From the NCBI RefSeq assembly GCF_035989245.1, contig NZ_JAYMFF010000009.1:186001-250000 (forward strand): a DNA stretch of 64,000 nucleotides, written 5' to 3'. The notes beneath the pieces are model-generated. The model was not told the origin of the DNA and made no database searches. It saw nothing but the letters and a program-made list of their open reading frames with translations. This stretch comes from Adlercreutzia wanghongyangiae (GTDB lineage Bacteria > Actinomycetota > Coriobacteriia > Coriobacteriales > Eggerthellaceae). This document shows, in pieces, positions 53,944 through 63,112 of the stretch. The stretch's first letter is position 1; each line of letters begins with the position of its first letter. The translations under genes and the position numbers were made by a program.

Positions 53944-54486
53944 TTACGCCCCGGTCTTGCCCGAGCGCACCACGTAGCAGATGGTGAAGTAGCCGGCCAC
54001 GCCGCCGCCCACAGCGCACACCACGCCCTTCAGCAGCATCATGCCAGTCATGCTCAGCGGCAGCGGCAACAAGGTGGCGGCGAAGGCGCCGGTTCCCATG
54101 AGCACCACCGTAGCCACGACCGTGGTCACCAGCAGGGCGGGCGCGTAGCTGGAGGGCACCAGCGAGGCCGCGCCGCCCAAGTTCGCCACCTGGGGTCCCG
54201 AGAACACGCCCTTGCGCAGATCCATGCGAGTCAACGGCACGACGATCACGAACAGCAGGATACCCAGCAGCACGCCGGTCAGGGCGAAGTCGTGGAAGAT
54301 GTCGGCCTCGCCGAAACGGGCCGCGGGATCTCCCATATGTATAAGGTAGAAGATGACGGCGTTGATGATGCCATTGATGACGCCGTAGCCGATGATGCAC
54401 TTGTTCAGCAGATAGGAGTTGAACGGTTTGGCAGGGCGCGCCGGCACCGGAGCGGCCGCGCCGGGGTTCGCCATGGTCTTGGCCAT
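53944..54486 (-). CDS. Four-helix membrane protein of unrecognised family (paralogue 1)
   Basis: A 180-residue protein with a short Ala/Pro N-terminus and four hydrophobic segments (IIGYGVINGIINAVIFYLI; DFALTGVLLGILLFVIVVPL; APALLVTTVVATVVLMGTGA; GMMLLKGVVCAVGGGVAGYF). It shares the blocks NKCIIGYGV.NGIINA, VVPLTRMDLRKG.F and MMLLKGV.CA.GG.VAG with the gene at 54760. I do not recognise the family. Its place beside MFS permeases and an amidohydrolase hints at an accessory transport role; that is inference. ATG 54486 has GAAAGGAATTC upstream. Confidence 0.8.
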   Translation of the reverse strand: MAKTMANPGAAAPVPARPAKPFNSYLLNKCIIGYGVINGIINAVIFYLIHMGDPAARFGEADIFHDFALTGVLLGILLFVIVVPLTRMDLRKGVFSGPQVANLGGAASLVPSSYAPALLVTTVVATVVLMGTGAFAATLLPLPLSMTGMMLLKGVVCAVGGGVAGYFTICYVVRSGKTGA

Positions 54487-54699
54487 AAGAATTCCTTTCT
54501 TTCCTTACCCGTTGTCGCCGTCCGCGAACCGAACAGCGGCTTCAACGGGCATTATGGAAGGCGCCCGCGGCCCTATCGACACCAAGGCGATTCCGTTACG
54601 GAAGAGTGGGAGCCAGGGTACTTTCGAGCCGGTTCGCCACCAACCGGCAGGAACTCCGTTGCCAAACGGTTTCGCCAAAAGCCCGGAATGCAGTCCAAG

Positions 54700-54733
54700 C
54701 AAAAAAGAAGCCGCCCGGAAACCCGAACGGCTT
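54700..54733 (-). terminator. Terminator between the two paralogous membrane genes
   Basis: On the minus strand AAGCCGTTCGG / CCGGGCGGCTT (with two G-U pairs), then CTTTTTTGC. Each paralogue is therefore probably its own transcript. Confidence 0.85.
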
Positions 54734-54759
54734 TGAAAAGAGGATATGCGAGGGAGTGT

Positions 54760-55308
54760 CTACACCGCGGCCGAGGCCTTGCGGGCGGCCATGGCGTCGG
54801 CCACCTCGTCGGCCTGCTGCTGGCAGCGCACCACGAAGCTGAGGGTGCACCAGCCAGCCACCGCGCCGCCGCAGGCGCACAGCACGCCCTTCAGCAGCAT
54901 CATGGCGCCCACCGACAGACCCGCCGCGGGCACGAACAGCCCCGCCAGCGCGCCCAGGCCGGTCATGGCGACCATGGCCACCAATCCGGTCACGAAAAGG
55001 GATCCCGCATAGGAGCGCGGCATCAGCGCGAAGGTGCCGTGGCCCGCGGCCGGCAGGGCGAACTTGCCGTGCTTCAGATCCATGCGGGTCAGCGGCACCA
55101 CGCAGGCGAACAGCAGCATGCCCAGAAGCAGGCCGGTGAAGGCGATGTCGTGGGCGATAGCGGCCATGTCGAACACGGCATCGGGGGTGGCGGCGTGCAT
55201 GCCGGCGAAGATGGAGGCGTTGATGATGCCGTTCACCACGCCGTAGCCGATGAGGCACTTGTTCAGCGCATAGGATTTGAAGGACTTGGGGGCCTTGTTC
55301 TTTGCCAT
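54760..55308 (-). CDS. Four-helix membrane protein of unrecognised family (paralogue 2)
   Basis: A 182-residue paralogue of 53944-54486: CLIGYGVVNGIINASIFAGM, DIAFTGLLLGMLLFACVVPL (followed by TRMDLKHGKF), a third helix around VTGLVAMVAMTGLGALAGLF, and MMLLKGVLCACGGAVAGWC. Three of its Cys are in the last helix. A charged tail (QQQADEVADAMAARKASAAV) follows. ATG 55308 with AAGGAACGCTCC upstream. It is divergent from the MFS gene at 55555 across 246 bp, so the two may share control. Function unknown. Confidence 0.8.
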   Translation of the reverse strand: MAKNKAPKSFKSYALNKCLIGYGVVNGIINASIFAGMHAATPDAVFDMAAIAHDIAFTGLLLGMLLFACVVPLTRMDLKHGKFALPAAGHGTFALMPRSYAGSLFVTGLVAMVAMTGLGALAGLFVPAAGLSVGAMMLLKGVLCACGGAVAGWCTLSFVVRCQQQADEVADAMAARKASAAV

Positions 55309-55415
55309 AGGGAGCGTTCCTTTCTTTCTTGCTCACTCGCTCAAGCCGGCGTCATCGCGCCGGGGTTTCGTCGCATCGCATTATAGGAACCCCTGTTCTT
55401 GTTTCCCGCATGAAC

Positions 55416-55453
55416 CGTTTCCGTTGCTGCGGAAAACGTTTCCCATTCGGAAA
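55416..55453 (+). promoter_or_regulatory. Operator-like inverted repeats before the MFS gene
   Basis: CGTTTCC (55416-55422) faces GGAAAACG (55431-55438), and TTTCCCATTCGGAAA is at 55439-55453. A possible -10 TACAAT follows at about 55469. A regulator site for the divergent pair is plausible but unproven. Confidence 0.35.
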
Positions 55454-55554
55454 GGATTCAATCTCACTACAATGAGCGCCGCCGAGCAACGGGCCAGCCC
55501 CGCGAGACTACCCTCTTCGGCGGAACTATTCACTCAATGCTTTAAGGAGGAACA

Positions 55555-57240
55555 ATGGCGAAGAGCAAAGCGACGCATCCCGAGGGGGGTGTGGAGAAGT
55601 TCCTGGTTCTGCCCATTATCGTGTTGATTCTGGCGCAGATGGGAACATCGGGCGACAACGGCGCGCTCGGCCTCGCCAATCAGCAGCTGGTGGACGTGCT
55701 GGGAGCCACGACGCCCGACATCCAGCTGGCCAACATGGTGTACTCGCTGATGGCGGGCGCCTTCATGGTGGCCGGCGGCCTGGTGGGCACCATCATCGGG
55801 TGGCGCACCAACTTCCGCCTGGGCGCGGCCCTGTGCGCCGCAGGCGAGCTGGTCATGGCGCTGTCGCCGAATATGACCATCTTCATCTGGGGCGGCCGCA
55901 TTCTCGTCGGCTTCGGCGCCAGCTTCATGATCCCGTCGGTGCTGGGCCTTATCCCCTTCATCTACCACGGGAAGAACCGCGTGCTGGCCTTCGGCTGCAT
56001 CGGCGCCGCGTCAGGACTTTCGGCCTTCCTGCCGCTGATCCTGGGCATCGTCATGCAGTTCGGCGGCTTCCGCATCACCTTCGGCGCCCTGGCCGTGTAC
56101 TTCGCGCTGGTGCTGCTGTTGTCGTTCAAGCTGCCGGCCATCGAGAAGCCCGCTGAGAAGCTGAAGTTCGACGGGCTCGGCACCGGCATTGCCGCCGTGG
56201 GCCTGTTCCTGTTCCTCGTGGGCCTCTCCCGCATCTCCGCCTGGGGCCTCATCGAGCCCTTCGCCGAGTGCCCCTTCACCATCTTCGGCATCTCGCCCGC
56301 GCTGCCCATGGCCGTGCTCGGCCTGATTTTGCTGGTCATCCTGGTGCCGGTGGAGAAGCGCGTCGAGCAGAAGAACGGCATCGCGCTTCTGCCCCAGTCG
56401 TTCCTGAAGACCCCGCAGGTGCGCGCCGGCCTGGTGGCGAGCGCCATCACCTTCTTCTTCATGGGCGTGCAGGCCATCCTGCTGTCCCCCTACCTGCAGC
56501 TGGTGGCCGGCTGGTCGCCGGTGCTGATGGGCGTCATGGCGCTGGCCGTGGGCATCCCCACCTTCATCTTCTCGCTCGGCATCCCGAAGTTCATGCCGAA
56601 CGCCAACCCGCGCCACGTCATCCAGCTCGGCTACATCGTGATGGCCGCCGCCTTCATCCCCATGGCCTTCTCGCTGCACGGCTCTGAGGTCAACGGCCTC
56701 ATGTGGGTGGGCCTGGCCATCGCCGGCGCCGGCGCCGGCATCGTGTCCGCCCAGGCCAACAACATCGTGGCCCTGGCCGTGAACGAGCGCGACGCCTCCC
56801 AGTCCGGCGGCATCCAGACCACGATGCGCAACGTCGGCCAGGCCATCGGCGTGGCGGCCATCGGCGCCGTGCTGCTGTTCGGCATCACCGCCAACATCGA
56901 CAACGCCATGGCCGAGAGCCCCGTCATCACCCCCGAGGTGCAGCAGGCCGTGGCCGAGCGCAACATCTCGCTCATGGGCGACGCGCAGTTCGAGCAGACC
57001 ATCGCCGACATCCCCATGGACGACGCGCAGCGCGCCGAGCTGGTGCAGCTGAACTCCGACGCCCGCATCCAGTCGACGATCACCTCCTACGTGGTGGCCG
57101 CCGTGCTCATCCTGCTGGGCCTTCTGTCCACCCGCTGGATCACCATCTTCAAGAAGGAGGAGGACGGCAAGGAGGAAAGCATCGTCGAGGAGACCGCCGG
57201 CGAGCTGCCCTACGAGCCCGTGGTCGACCGCGAGATGTAA
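55555..57240 (+). CDS. MFS permease, DHA2-like (14 TM)
   Basis: A 561-residue major facilitator. It opens FLVLPIIVLILAQMGTSGDN and contains the motif-A-like GGLVGTIIGWRTNFRLGAAL and an IWGGRILVGFGASFMIP loop. About 14 helices are seen, with an acidic external loop before the last (VITPEVQQAVAERNISLMGD onwards). A cytoplasmic Glu-rich tail ends the protein. It is a close relative of 61198-62853, sharing SQANN.VA and QSGGIQ blocks. Ribosome site AAGGAGG. It is followed by the amidohydrolase gene, so it may import that enzyme's substrate or export its product; the actual solute is unknown. Confidence 0.9.
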   Translation: MAKSKATHPEGGVEKFLVLPIIVLILAQMGTSGDNGALGLANQQLVDVLGATTPDIQLANMVYSLMAGAFMVAGGLVGTIIGWRTNFRLGAALCAAGELVMALSPNMTIFIWGGRILVGFGASFMIPSVLGLIPFIYHGKNRVLAFGCIGAASGLSAFLPLILGIVMQFGGFRITFGALAVYFALVLLLSFKLPAIEKPAEKLKFDGLGTGIAAVGLFLFLVGLSRISAWGLIEPFAECPFTIFGISPALPMAVLGLILLVILVPVEKRVEQKNGIALLPQSFLKTPQVRAGLVASAITFFFMGVQAILLSPYLQLVAGWSPVLMGVMALAVGIPTFIFSLGIPKFMPNANPRHVIQLGYIVMAAAFIPMAFSLHGSEVNGLMWVGLAIAGAGAGIVSAQANNIVALAVNERDASQSGGIQTTMRNVGQAIGVAAIGAVLLFGITANIDNAMAESPVITPEVQQAVAERNISLMGDAQFEQTIADIPMDDAQRAELVQLNSDARIQSTITSYVVAAVLILLGLLSTRWITIFKKEEDGKEESIVEETAGELPYEPVVDREM

Positions 57241-57305
57241 CTCCGCATCCGCAGCACCTTCATCCCGCAGCCCCGCTGCGACGATTCCGCTGAAGGTCGC
57301 GCTCT

Positions 57306-57342
57306 GAAAGGGGGTGGGATTCGCATCCGCCCCCTTTCCTTA
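57306..57342 (+). terminator. Terminator after the MFS gene
   Basis: GAAAGGGGGTGGGAT / ATCCGCCCCCTTTC, then CTTAT. The next gene at 57405 therefore needs its own promoter or read-through. Confidence 0.8.
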
Positions 57343-57404
57343 TGCCGGGCCCGCGCCCGCGCATCCATTCCAAACGGTATCAAACCCCTTTTGAAAGGAA
57401 GACC

Positions 57405-59033
57405 ATGAAACGGCTTTACACCAACGCCACCTTCGTCACCATGGTCGACGACATCGACACCGCCGACGCCCTGCTCGTCGGCGACGACGGCCGCATCGCC
57501 TACATCGGCTCTGTCGAGGAGGCCCGCGCGATGGCCGACGGCGCGGAGGAGGTGGATCTGGGAGGTGCCGCTGTGGTGCCCGGCCTCATCGACCCCCACA
57601 GCCATTTCACCGGTGCCCTGCAGTACCTGCTGTACGCCGACCTGTCCGAGTGCACCTCCTTCGCCGAGATCACCGAGACCCTGAAAGCGTTCGCCGCCGA
57701 GCGCAACATCGGCCCGGACGGCGTCATCATGGGCAACGGCTACGACCAGAACAACCTGATCGAGCAGCGCCACCCCGACAAGTCCGTCCTGAACGCCGTG
57801 TCCGAGGACGTCCCCGTGCTCATCACCCACGTGTCGAACCACATGGGCGTGGCCAATGACTGCCTGCTGAAGCTGGCCGGCATCACGCCGACCACCCCCG
57901 ACCCCGAGGGCGGCCGCTACGGGCGCATGAACGGCACCGGCGACTTGGACGGCTACGCCGAGGAGCCCGCGGCCATGAACCCCTTCTACGCGGTGACCAC
58001 GCCGCGTCTGGGCCTGGACTTCGCCGCCATGGTGCCCGACATGCAGCGCATCTACCTGGAGCACGGCGTGACCACCTGCCAGGACGGCGCCACCGCTCCC
58101 GACATGGCCGGCGTGCTGGTGTCGCTCGCGAAGGCGGGCCTTCTGAAGATGGACATCGTGAGCTATCCCATGTGGGGCACCGACGTGATGGCCACCCTGG
58201 CCGACAACGCCGCGTTCGACAGCCAGGACTACCACAACCACTTCCGTTTCGGCGGCCTGAAGATGTTCCTGGACGGCTCGCCCCAGGGCCTCACCGCCTG
58301 GATGACCGAGCCGTACGTGGAAGGGCCCGCCGGCGAGAAGGACTGGGTGGCCTACAGCACCATGACCGACGAGGACGCCATCGCCTTCGCGAAGCTGGCC
58401 ATCGACTCCAACCACCAGCTTCTGTGCCACTGCAACGGCGACGCCGCGGCCGACCAGCTGCTGCGCGTGTACGAGGCCGCCCGCGACGCCTCGGACAACC
58501 CCGAGAAGGCGGCCCTGCGCCCGGTGATGATCCATGCCCAGACCGCCCGCACCGACCAGTACGCCAAGATGGCCGAGATCGGCATGATCCCCTCCATCTT
58601 CTCGTCGCACGTGTGGTACTGGGGCGACGCGCACCTGCGCAACCTGGGCCCCGTGCGCGGCGGCCGCGTGAGCGCCTGCGGCGACGCCGAGCGGGCGGGC
58701 CTGCCCTTCACGCTGCACACCGACACCCCGGTGCTGCGACCGAACCTGCTGGAGGCCGCCTGGTGCGCCGTGAACCGCATCACCAAGGACGGCGCCCAGC
58801 TGGACGAGGACCAGAAGATAACCCCCTACGAGGCCCTGCGCGCCATCACCTACAACGGCGCCTACCAGTACGGCGAGGAGGCCGACAAGGGCACGCTGGA
58901 GGTGGGCAAGCTGGCCGACCTGGCTGTGCTCGACCGCAACCCGCTAGCCGTGGACCCGCGCGAGATCCGCGACATCAAGGTGCTCGCCACGGTGAAGGAG
59001 GGCGACGTTCTCTACGAGCGCCCCGCGAAGTAG
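57405..59033 (+). CDS. YtcJ-type amidohydrolase
   Basis: A 542-residue metal-dependent hydrolase of the amidohydrolase-3 (YtcJ) group. It has the N-terminal beta-sandwich strand TNATFVTMVDDID, metal ligands DPHSHF (HxH, about 64-66), later His in LCHCNGDAAADQ and IHAQT, the final Asp in LHTDTPVL, and the closing GTLEVGKLADLAVLDRNP. Members cleave C-N bonds in amides, formamides or imides. ATG 57405 has GAAAGGAAG upstream. Context with two MFS permeases suggests uptake and cleavage of an external amide; the substrate is unknown. Confidence 0.92.
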   Translation: MKRLYTNATFVTMVDDIDTADALLVGDDGRIAYIGSVEEARAMADGAEEVDLGGAAVVPGLIDPHSHFTGALQYLLYADLSECTSFAEITETLKAFAAERNIGPDGVIMGNGYDQNNLIEQRHPDKSVLNAVSEDVPVLITHVSNHMGVANDCLLKLAGITPTTPDPEGGRYGRMNGTGDLDGYAEEPAAMNPFYAVTTPRLGLDFAAMVPDMQRIYLEHGVTTCQDGATAPDMAGVLVSLAKAGLLKMDIVSYPMWGTDVMATLADNAAFDSQDYHNHFRFGGLKMFLDGSPQGLTAWMTEPYVEGPAGEKDWVAYSTMTDEDAIAFAKLAIDSNHQLLCHCNGDAAADQLLRVYEAARDASDNPEKAALRPVMIHAQTARTDQYAKMAEIGMIPSIFSSHVWYWGDAHLRNLGPVRGGRVSACGDAERAGLPFTLHTDTPVLRPNLLEAAWCAVNRITKDGAQLDEDQKITPYEALRAITYNGAYQYGEEADKGTLEVGKLADLAVLDRNPLAVDPREIRDIKVLATVKEGDVLYERPAK

Positions 59034-59059
59034 GAGGCGCCCGATACGGGAACATGCGA

Positions 59060-59090
59060 GGGGAGGCTGCGAAGGCGGCCTCCCCTTTTC
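59060..59090 (+). terminator. Terminator after the amidohydrolase
   Basis: GGGGAGGC / GCCTCCCC with inner GC pairs, then TTTTC. The convergent regulator gene stops at 59090, at its T-tail. Confidence 0.85.
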
Positions 59091-60970
59091 TATTCCGGAT
59101 CGGGGAAGCAGACGAAAAAGCCGTCGTCGTTGACGGCGCCGGAGGTGTCGGCGTAGTCTTCCACCAGGCGCTTGAAGCCCTGGGTGAGCGGCGTGAGGTC
59201 GCCGCGGTCGGCGGGCGCCACCACCAGCACCGCCGCCATGGTGCATCGCCCGCACTCGGCGCCGTCGCCCTCTTCCAGGCGGAAGATGCGGATACCCGTG
59301 CGGCGCACCCCCGGGCCGCACCACGCGAGCACGAGCGTGCGGTCCTTCACGATGGAGAGCGTCCACAAAAGCCACTCGAAACGCTCGCGGGGCATATCGA
59401 CCAGCCCCTCGTCGACCAGGCGCCCGTGCAGGGCCGCGAAGAGCCCCTCGGGCGAGGGTCCCACGGGAAGCACCTCCTGCTCCCAGGCCGTGCGCACCTC
59501 GCGGCCGCGCCGCCACAGCGGCACCGAGGCGATGATGTGGTCGATATCGGCCCGGCTCACAGCCGGCGAGATGGTCACGCTGGGGAACTTCACGTCCAGC
59601 GGCTCGAAGGACACGAGGAAGTCGAACCGCTCGGCCAGGGCGGAGCCCGGGCGCGCGGCGGCCGCGGCCACCTCGTTCTCGGTCAGCACGTCGGTCACCT
59701 GAAGGCGGCTCGACAGCTTCTCGATGCGGTGGGCGCCCCACAGGGCCAGATCGATGCCGCAGTTCACCACCAGCCCCACGCGGTAGCACCGCAGCGCCCC
59801 CACCTGCTCCAGGTAGTCGAAAAGCACCAGCAGGAGCCGGGCGTAATCGGGGCTGAACAGGTCGGCCTCCACCAGCGCGGGCACCTCGGCGAGCACCGAG
59901 GACAAAAGGCACGCGCCGTCCATGGCCTCGTACTTCACCGCCTCCTCGTTGGGGTTGGGCGCCACCAGCCCGCAGCCCCGACGGGCCAGGCCGCTTTCCA
60001 GGAGGATGGCCAGGGGCTTGCGCATGTCGTCGGGCACCGGCGCGCCGAAGGCGTCGGCCAGGGCCGATGCGATGGCGTCGGCCAGGGCGCGGGCGCGCTC
60101 GGTGGGCTCGTAGGCCTCCATGGCCGCGAGGCTCCACTGCCAGGTGCAGCAGTTCGCCATATCGCGCAGAAGCCCCATTTCCGCATCGCTCACCGTCATG
60201 GAGAAATGCCGCTCCAGCCGCTTCTGCAGGTAGGCGAAAAACGGGCCCGGCTCGCGGGCATCGCGCCAGGCGGCCAGGCTGTGGCCGAGGCGGATGCGCG
60301 TCACCATGATGCACAGGTACACCCCGAACTGCCACTGGGCGTTGCTGGAGAACTCGAAACCCAGATCGCGCTGCATCTCGGCGATGCAGCGCTCCAGGAA
60401 CTGGCGGTCGTAGGGATCGAGCGACCCCACAAGCGACGGCAGGATGCGGCGGCGCACGGCAGGGGCCGGGAACGAGAACAGCATGGACATCACGAAGCCG
60501 CGGATGGTCCACTCGGGACCCTCCACCTTCAGGTACCGTCCCAAGGACAGCGAGAGCCCGCTGAGCTCCAGCACCCCCTGCCACCAGTGCAGATCGGCCT
60601 GGATCTGCTGCTTGTTGCGGAACATGCGGCGTGCCAGCAGATCGGCGGTGTGGGGTCCGGGATGGCAGGTGAGGGCCAGCATCTCCTGGCAGAGCCGCTC
60701 GTAGCGCGGGTGCATCTCGGCCTCGGCCTCGCCGAGCAGCCGCACCAGGCGGTTCTCCTCGTCGGGCACCACCACGATGCGCAGGCCCGCGCCCCGCTGG
60801 CGGTCCACATGGGAATGGAAGCCCTCGCGGGCCAGCGCGGCGTTCAGGGCCTTCACGTCGGAGCGCACCGTGCGGTCCGAGCAGCCCAGCTCGCGGCCGT
60901 ACTCGCCGGCGGTCTTGTAGTCGCCGGCGTTCAGCAGCGCCCGCAGCAGCGCCCCCTGCCTGCTGTTCAT
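59090..60970 (-). CDS. BglG/MtlR-like transcriptional regulator
   Basis: A 626-residue regulator. The N-terminus has two helix-turn-helix units (QGALLRALLNAGDYKTAGEY, then LGCSDRTVRSDVKALNAAL). A middle region resembles PRD domains but with unclear regulatory His (VYLCIMVTRIRLGH). An EIIB-like segment is YRVGLVVNCGIDLALWGAHR (Cys present), and the C-terminal EIIA-like region (LAWCGPGVRRTGIRIFRLEE) has no obvious active-site His. No PTS genes are nearby, so it may sense something other than sugar phosphorelay. ATG 60970 has AAGGAG. It is divergent from the second MFS gene. Confidence 0.82.
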   Translation of the reverse strand: MNSRQGALLRALLNAGDYKTAGEYGRELGCSDRTVRSDVKALNAALAREGFHSHVDRQRGAGLRIVVVPDEENRLVRLLGEAEAEMHPRYERLCQEMLALTCHPGPHTADLLARRMFRNKQQIQADLHWWQGVLELSGLSLSLGRYLKVEGPEWTIRGFVMSMLFSFPAPAVRRRILPSLVGSLDPYDRQFLERCIAEMQRDLGFEFSSNAQWQFGVYLCIMVTRIRLGHSLAAWRDAREPGPFFAYLQKRLERHFSMTVSDAEMGLLRDMANCCTWQWSLAAMEAYEPTERARALADAIASALADAFGAPVPDDMRKPLAILLESGLARRGCGLVAPNPNEEAVKYEAMDGACLLSSVLAEVPALVEADLFSPDYARLLLVLFDYLEQVGALRCYRVGLVVNCGIDLALWGAHRIEKLSSRLQVTDVLTENEVAAAAARPGSALAERFDFLVSFEPLDVKFPSVTISPAVSRADIDHIIASVPLWRRGREVRTAWEQEVLPVGPSPEGLFAALHGRLVDEGLVDMPRERFEWLLWTLSIVKDRTLVLAWCGPGVRRTGIRIFRLEEGDGAECGRCTMAAVLVVAPADRGDLTPLTQGFKRLVEDYADTSGAVNDDGFFVCFPDPE

Positions 60971-61197
60971 GGTCTCTCCTTCCCGGCGCCTACCATCATC
61001 GAATTGCTCACCGAACCAGTGTAGTCCCGGCCGCCCGCACCCGGGCGACAACACCGTGGCAAGATGGCAACAGTTGGAAGAGATTCCCCAAGACCGGGCT
61101 CGCGGCCGCAGCCGTTGGAGGAAAATCGTTGAGTTGCAAAGTTCGCGAGACAGCATCGACGCGGCTGCGGCCGCCGGGATGCGTTGAGAGGTTCGAT

Positions 61198-62853
61198 ATG
61201 GCGACTACGGTTCTTGCTGCCGCGCCCGGCATCGGGCAGTCCCCCGCAATCGAGAAGGCGAGCTACGTGCCCCTGGCGGTGCTGGCCTTGGCGCAAATCG
61301 GCACTTCCAGCGACGGCGCGGCCATGAACCTGGCCACGGCGAGCCTGGTGGGCGGCCTCGGTGCCACCCTGGATGACATCCAGGTGGCCACGGCCCTGTT
61401 CTCCCTCATCGCCGGCGCCTTCATGATCGCCGGCGGCCTCATCGGCGTGACCATCGGCCTGCGCCGGGCCCTCGGCATCGGCCTGGGTATGGCGCTGGCC
61501 GGCGAGCTGATCGCCGCGCTCTCCCCCACCATCGCGGTGTTCACCTGGGGCGGGCGCGTGGTCATGGCCCTGGGTGCCTGCCTTGTCACCCCGGCGGTGC
61601 TGGGCCTGGTGGCCGCACTGTACCAGGGAAGGCAGCGGGCCATCGCCTTCGGCACCATCGCCGGAGCCGCGGCGCTTTCCACGCTGTCACCGCTGGCCCT
61701 GGGGGCCGTGATGGACCAGGCCGGCTTCCGCCTCACCTTCGCCATCATGACCGCCTACTTCGCGCTGGTGCTGTGCTGCACACGGCTCGTGCCGCGCACG
61801 CCCACGCCCGACGCGCACACCCGCTTCGACGTGGCCGGCACCGCCGTGGCCGCCCTGGGCCTGGGACTGGTGCTGCTGGGGGTGTCGCACCTGTCCGACT
61901 GGGGCATTATCGCCCCGCAGAAGCTGTGCCCCTTCACTCTGTTCGGCATCGCGCCCACGCTGCCGGCCATCGCGGCGGGGCTGGTGCTGCTGGGGCTGCT
62001 GGTGCCCACCGAGCGGCGCGCCGAGCGCCGGGGCAACCCGCTCATTCCCACGGCCTTCGTCACCTCGCCCGGCGTGCGCGCGGGCCTGGCCGCCGTGTTC
62101 GTGCCGTTCTTCTATATGGGCGCCGTGGGCATCCTGGCCACGCCCTACCTGCAGCTGGTGACCGGGTTCACGGCCCTGCAGACCGGCCTCTTATCGCTTT
62201 TGTCGGGTATCCCGATGTTCCTTCTGGCCACCTTCCTGCCGAAGCTGGCCCCGCACCTCTCCTCGCGCCTCATCATCCGCGCGGGCTTCGTCGCCCTGGC
62301 GGGGGCCAGCGCGCTTATGGCCCTGGGAGTGCAGCAGCACGGCGTGGCCCTGCCCCTGTTCTGCGGCATGGCCCTGGGCGGTTTCGGCGTGGGCGCGGTG
62401 AATTCCCAGGCCAACAACGCCGTGGCCTGCTCCGTCAGCCGCGAGGAGGCCGAGCAGTCCGGCGGCATCCAGGGCGCGGCGCGCAGCATCGGCCTGGCCC
62501 TGGGCACGGCGCTTGCCGGCACCTGTCTGCTGCTGGTGATGGCCGGCGGGTTCACCACCTTGGCCACCGAGAACGGGGTGCACCAAGACCTGGTGGCGGC
62601 CGCCACCGACCAGGCCTCCGCCCTCATGGCCGACGACGCCTTCGAGGCGCTGACCGGCCAGTGGGGCGCCGACGCCGACCAAGCGGTTAAGCTGGTGGAG
62701 GCGAAATCGGCCGCCCAGGCCAACGCCATGCGCCTCACCTTCGGCGCCCTGGCCTGCGTGGTGCTGATCAGCCTGGTGGCCACTCGCAACCTGGTGGAAA
62801 CCGCCACCCCGAAAACCGAGCGGAAGAGCGCCCCAGGCGGCACCAAGGCCTAG
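61198..62853 (+). CDS. MFS permease, DHA2-like, paralogue of 55555-57240
   Basis: A 551-residue major facilitator that aligns along its length with the first permease: VPLAVLALAQIGTSSDGAAM, GGLIGVTIGLRRALGIGLGM, FTWGGRVVMALGACLVTPAV, VNSQANNAVACSVSREEAEQ, SGGIQGAARSIGLALGTALA. About 14 helices. I chose ATG 61198 (GAGAGG upstream), which matches the paralogue's start. TTG at 61129 has a stronger GGAGGA and would add 23 residues. It is divergent from the BglG-like regulator, its likely controller. Confidence 0.9.
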   Translation: MATTVLAAAPGIGQSPAIEKASYVPLAVLALAQIGTSSDGAAMNLATASLVGGLGATLDDIQVATALFSLIAGAFMIAGGLIGVTIGLRRALGIGLGMALAGELIAALSPTIAVFTWGGRVVMALGACLVTPAVLGLVAALYQGRQRAIAFGTIAGAAALSTLSPLALGAVMDQAGFRLTFAIMTAYFALVLCCTRLVPRTPTPDAHTRFDVAGTAVAALGLGLVLLGVSHLSDWGIIAPQKLCPFTLFGIAPTLPAIAAGLVLLGLLVPTERRAERRGNPLIPTAFVTSPGVRAGLAAVFVPFFYMGAVGILATPYLQLVTGFTALQTGLLSLLSGIPMFLLATFLPKLAPHLSSRLIIRAGFVALAGASALMALGVQQHGVALPLFCGMALGGFGVGAVNSQANNAVACSVSREEAEQSGGIQGAARSIGLALGTALAGTCLLLVMAGGFTTLATENGVHQDLVAAATDQASALMADDAFEALTGQWGADADQAVKLVEAKSAAQANAMRLTFGALACVVLISLVATRNLVETATPKTERKSAPGGTKA

Positions 62854-63050
62854 CCGCGGAACCGCCTCTCGCCTTTCCCTTCCAAAAGCACGTCGGAACG
62901 CGGCGCTCTTTTCTTCCCGAAAACGCATTGAGAGCGCACCTCCCTCGCTGCCTCGCTGTCTCGTTCCGCCTTTCAGCCCTTGCCCGTCCCCTTCCAACGC
63001 CTCACCGCCTCCCTTCCGACACTCGGCCGCCCCAACTGCCGCCGGGTACG

Positions 63051-63080
63051 CAAAAAAGGGAGCCCCTCAGCGGGACTCCC
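63051..63080 (-). terminator. Terminator after sstT
   Basis: On the minus strand GGGAGTCCCGCTGAGGGGCT (folding GGGAG/CTCCC with inner CCC/GGG), then TTTTTTG. The stretch 62854-63050 holds no gene that I can support. Confidence 0.85.
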
Positions 63081-63112
63081 TGGCAGAACAAGACGGAGCG
63101 CGAATGCGCGGC

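Noticed and set aside
53944..55308. Toxin-antitoxin or holin pair for the two small membrane proteins
   Set aside because: Both are 180-residue, four-helix paralogues, each with its own terminator. This does not resemble known TA or holin architecture.
58172..61024. A plus-strand open frame of 950 codons across the amidohydrolase and the regulator
   Set aside because: It overlaps two recognised genes in a different frame and opposite strand, with only compositional Arg/His/Gly content.
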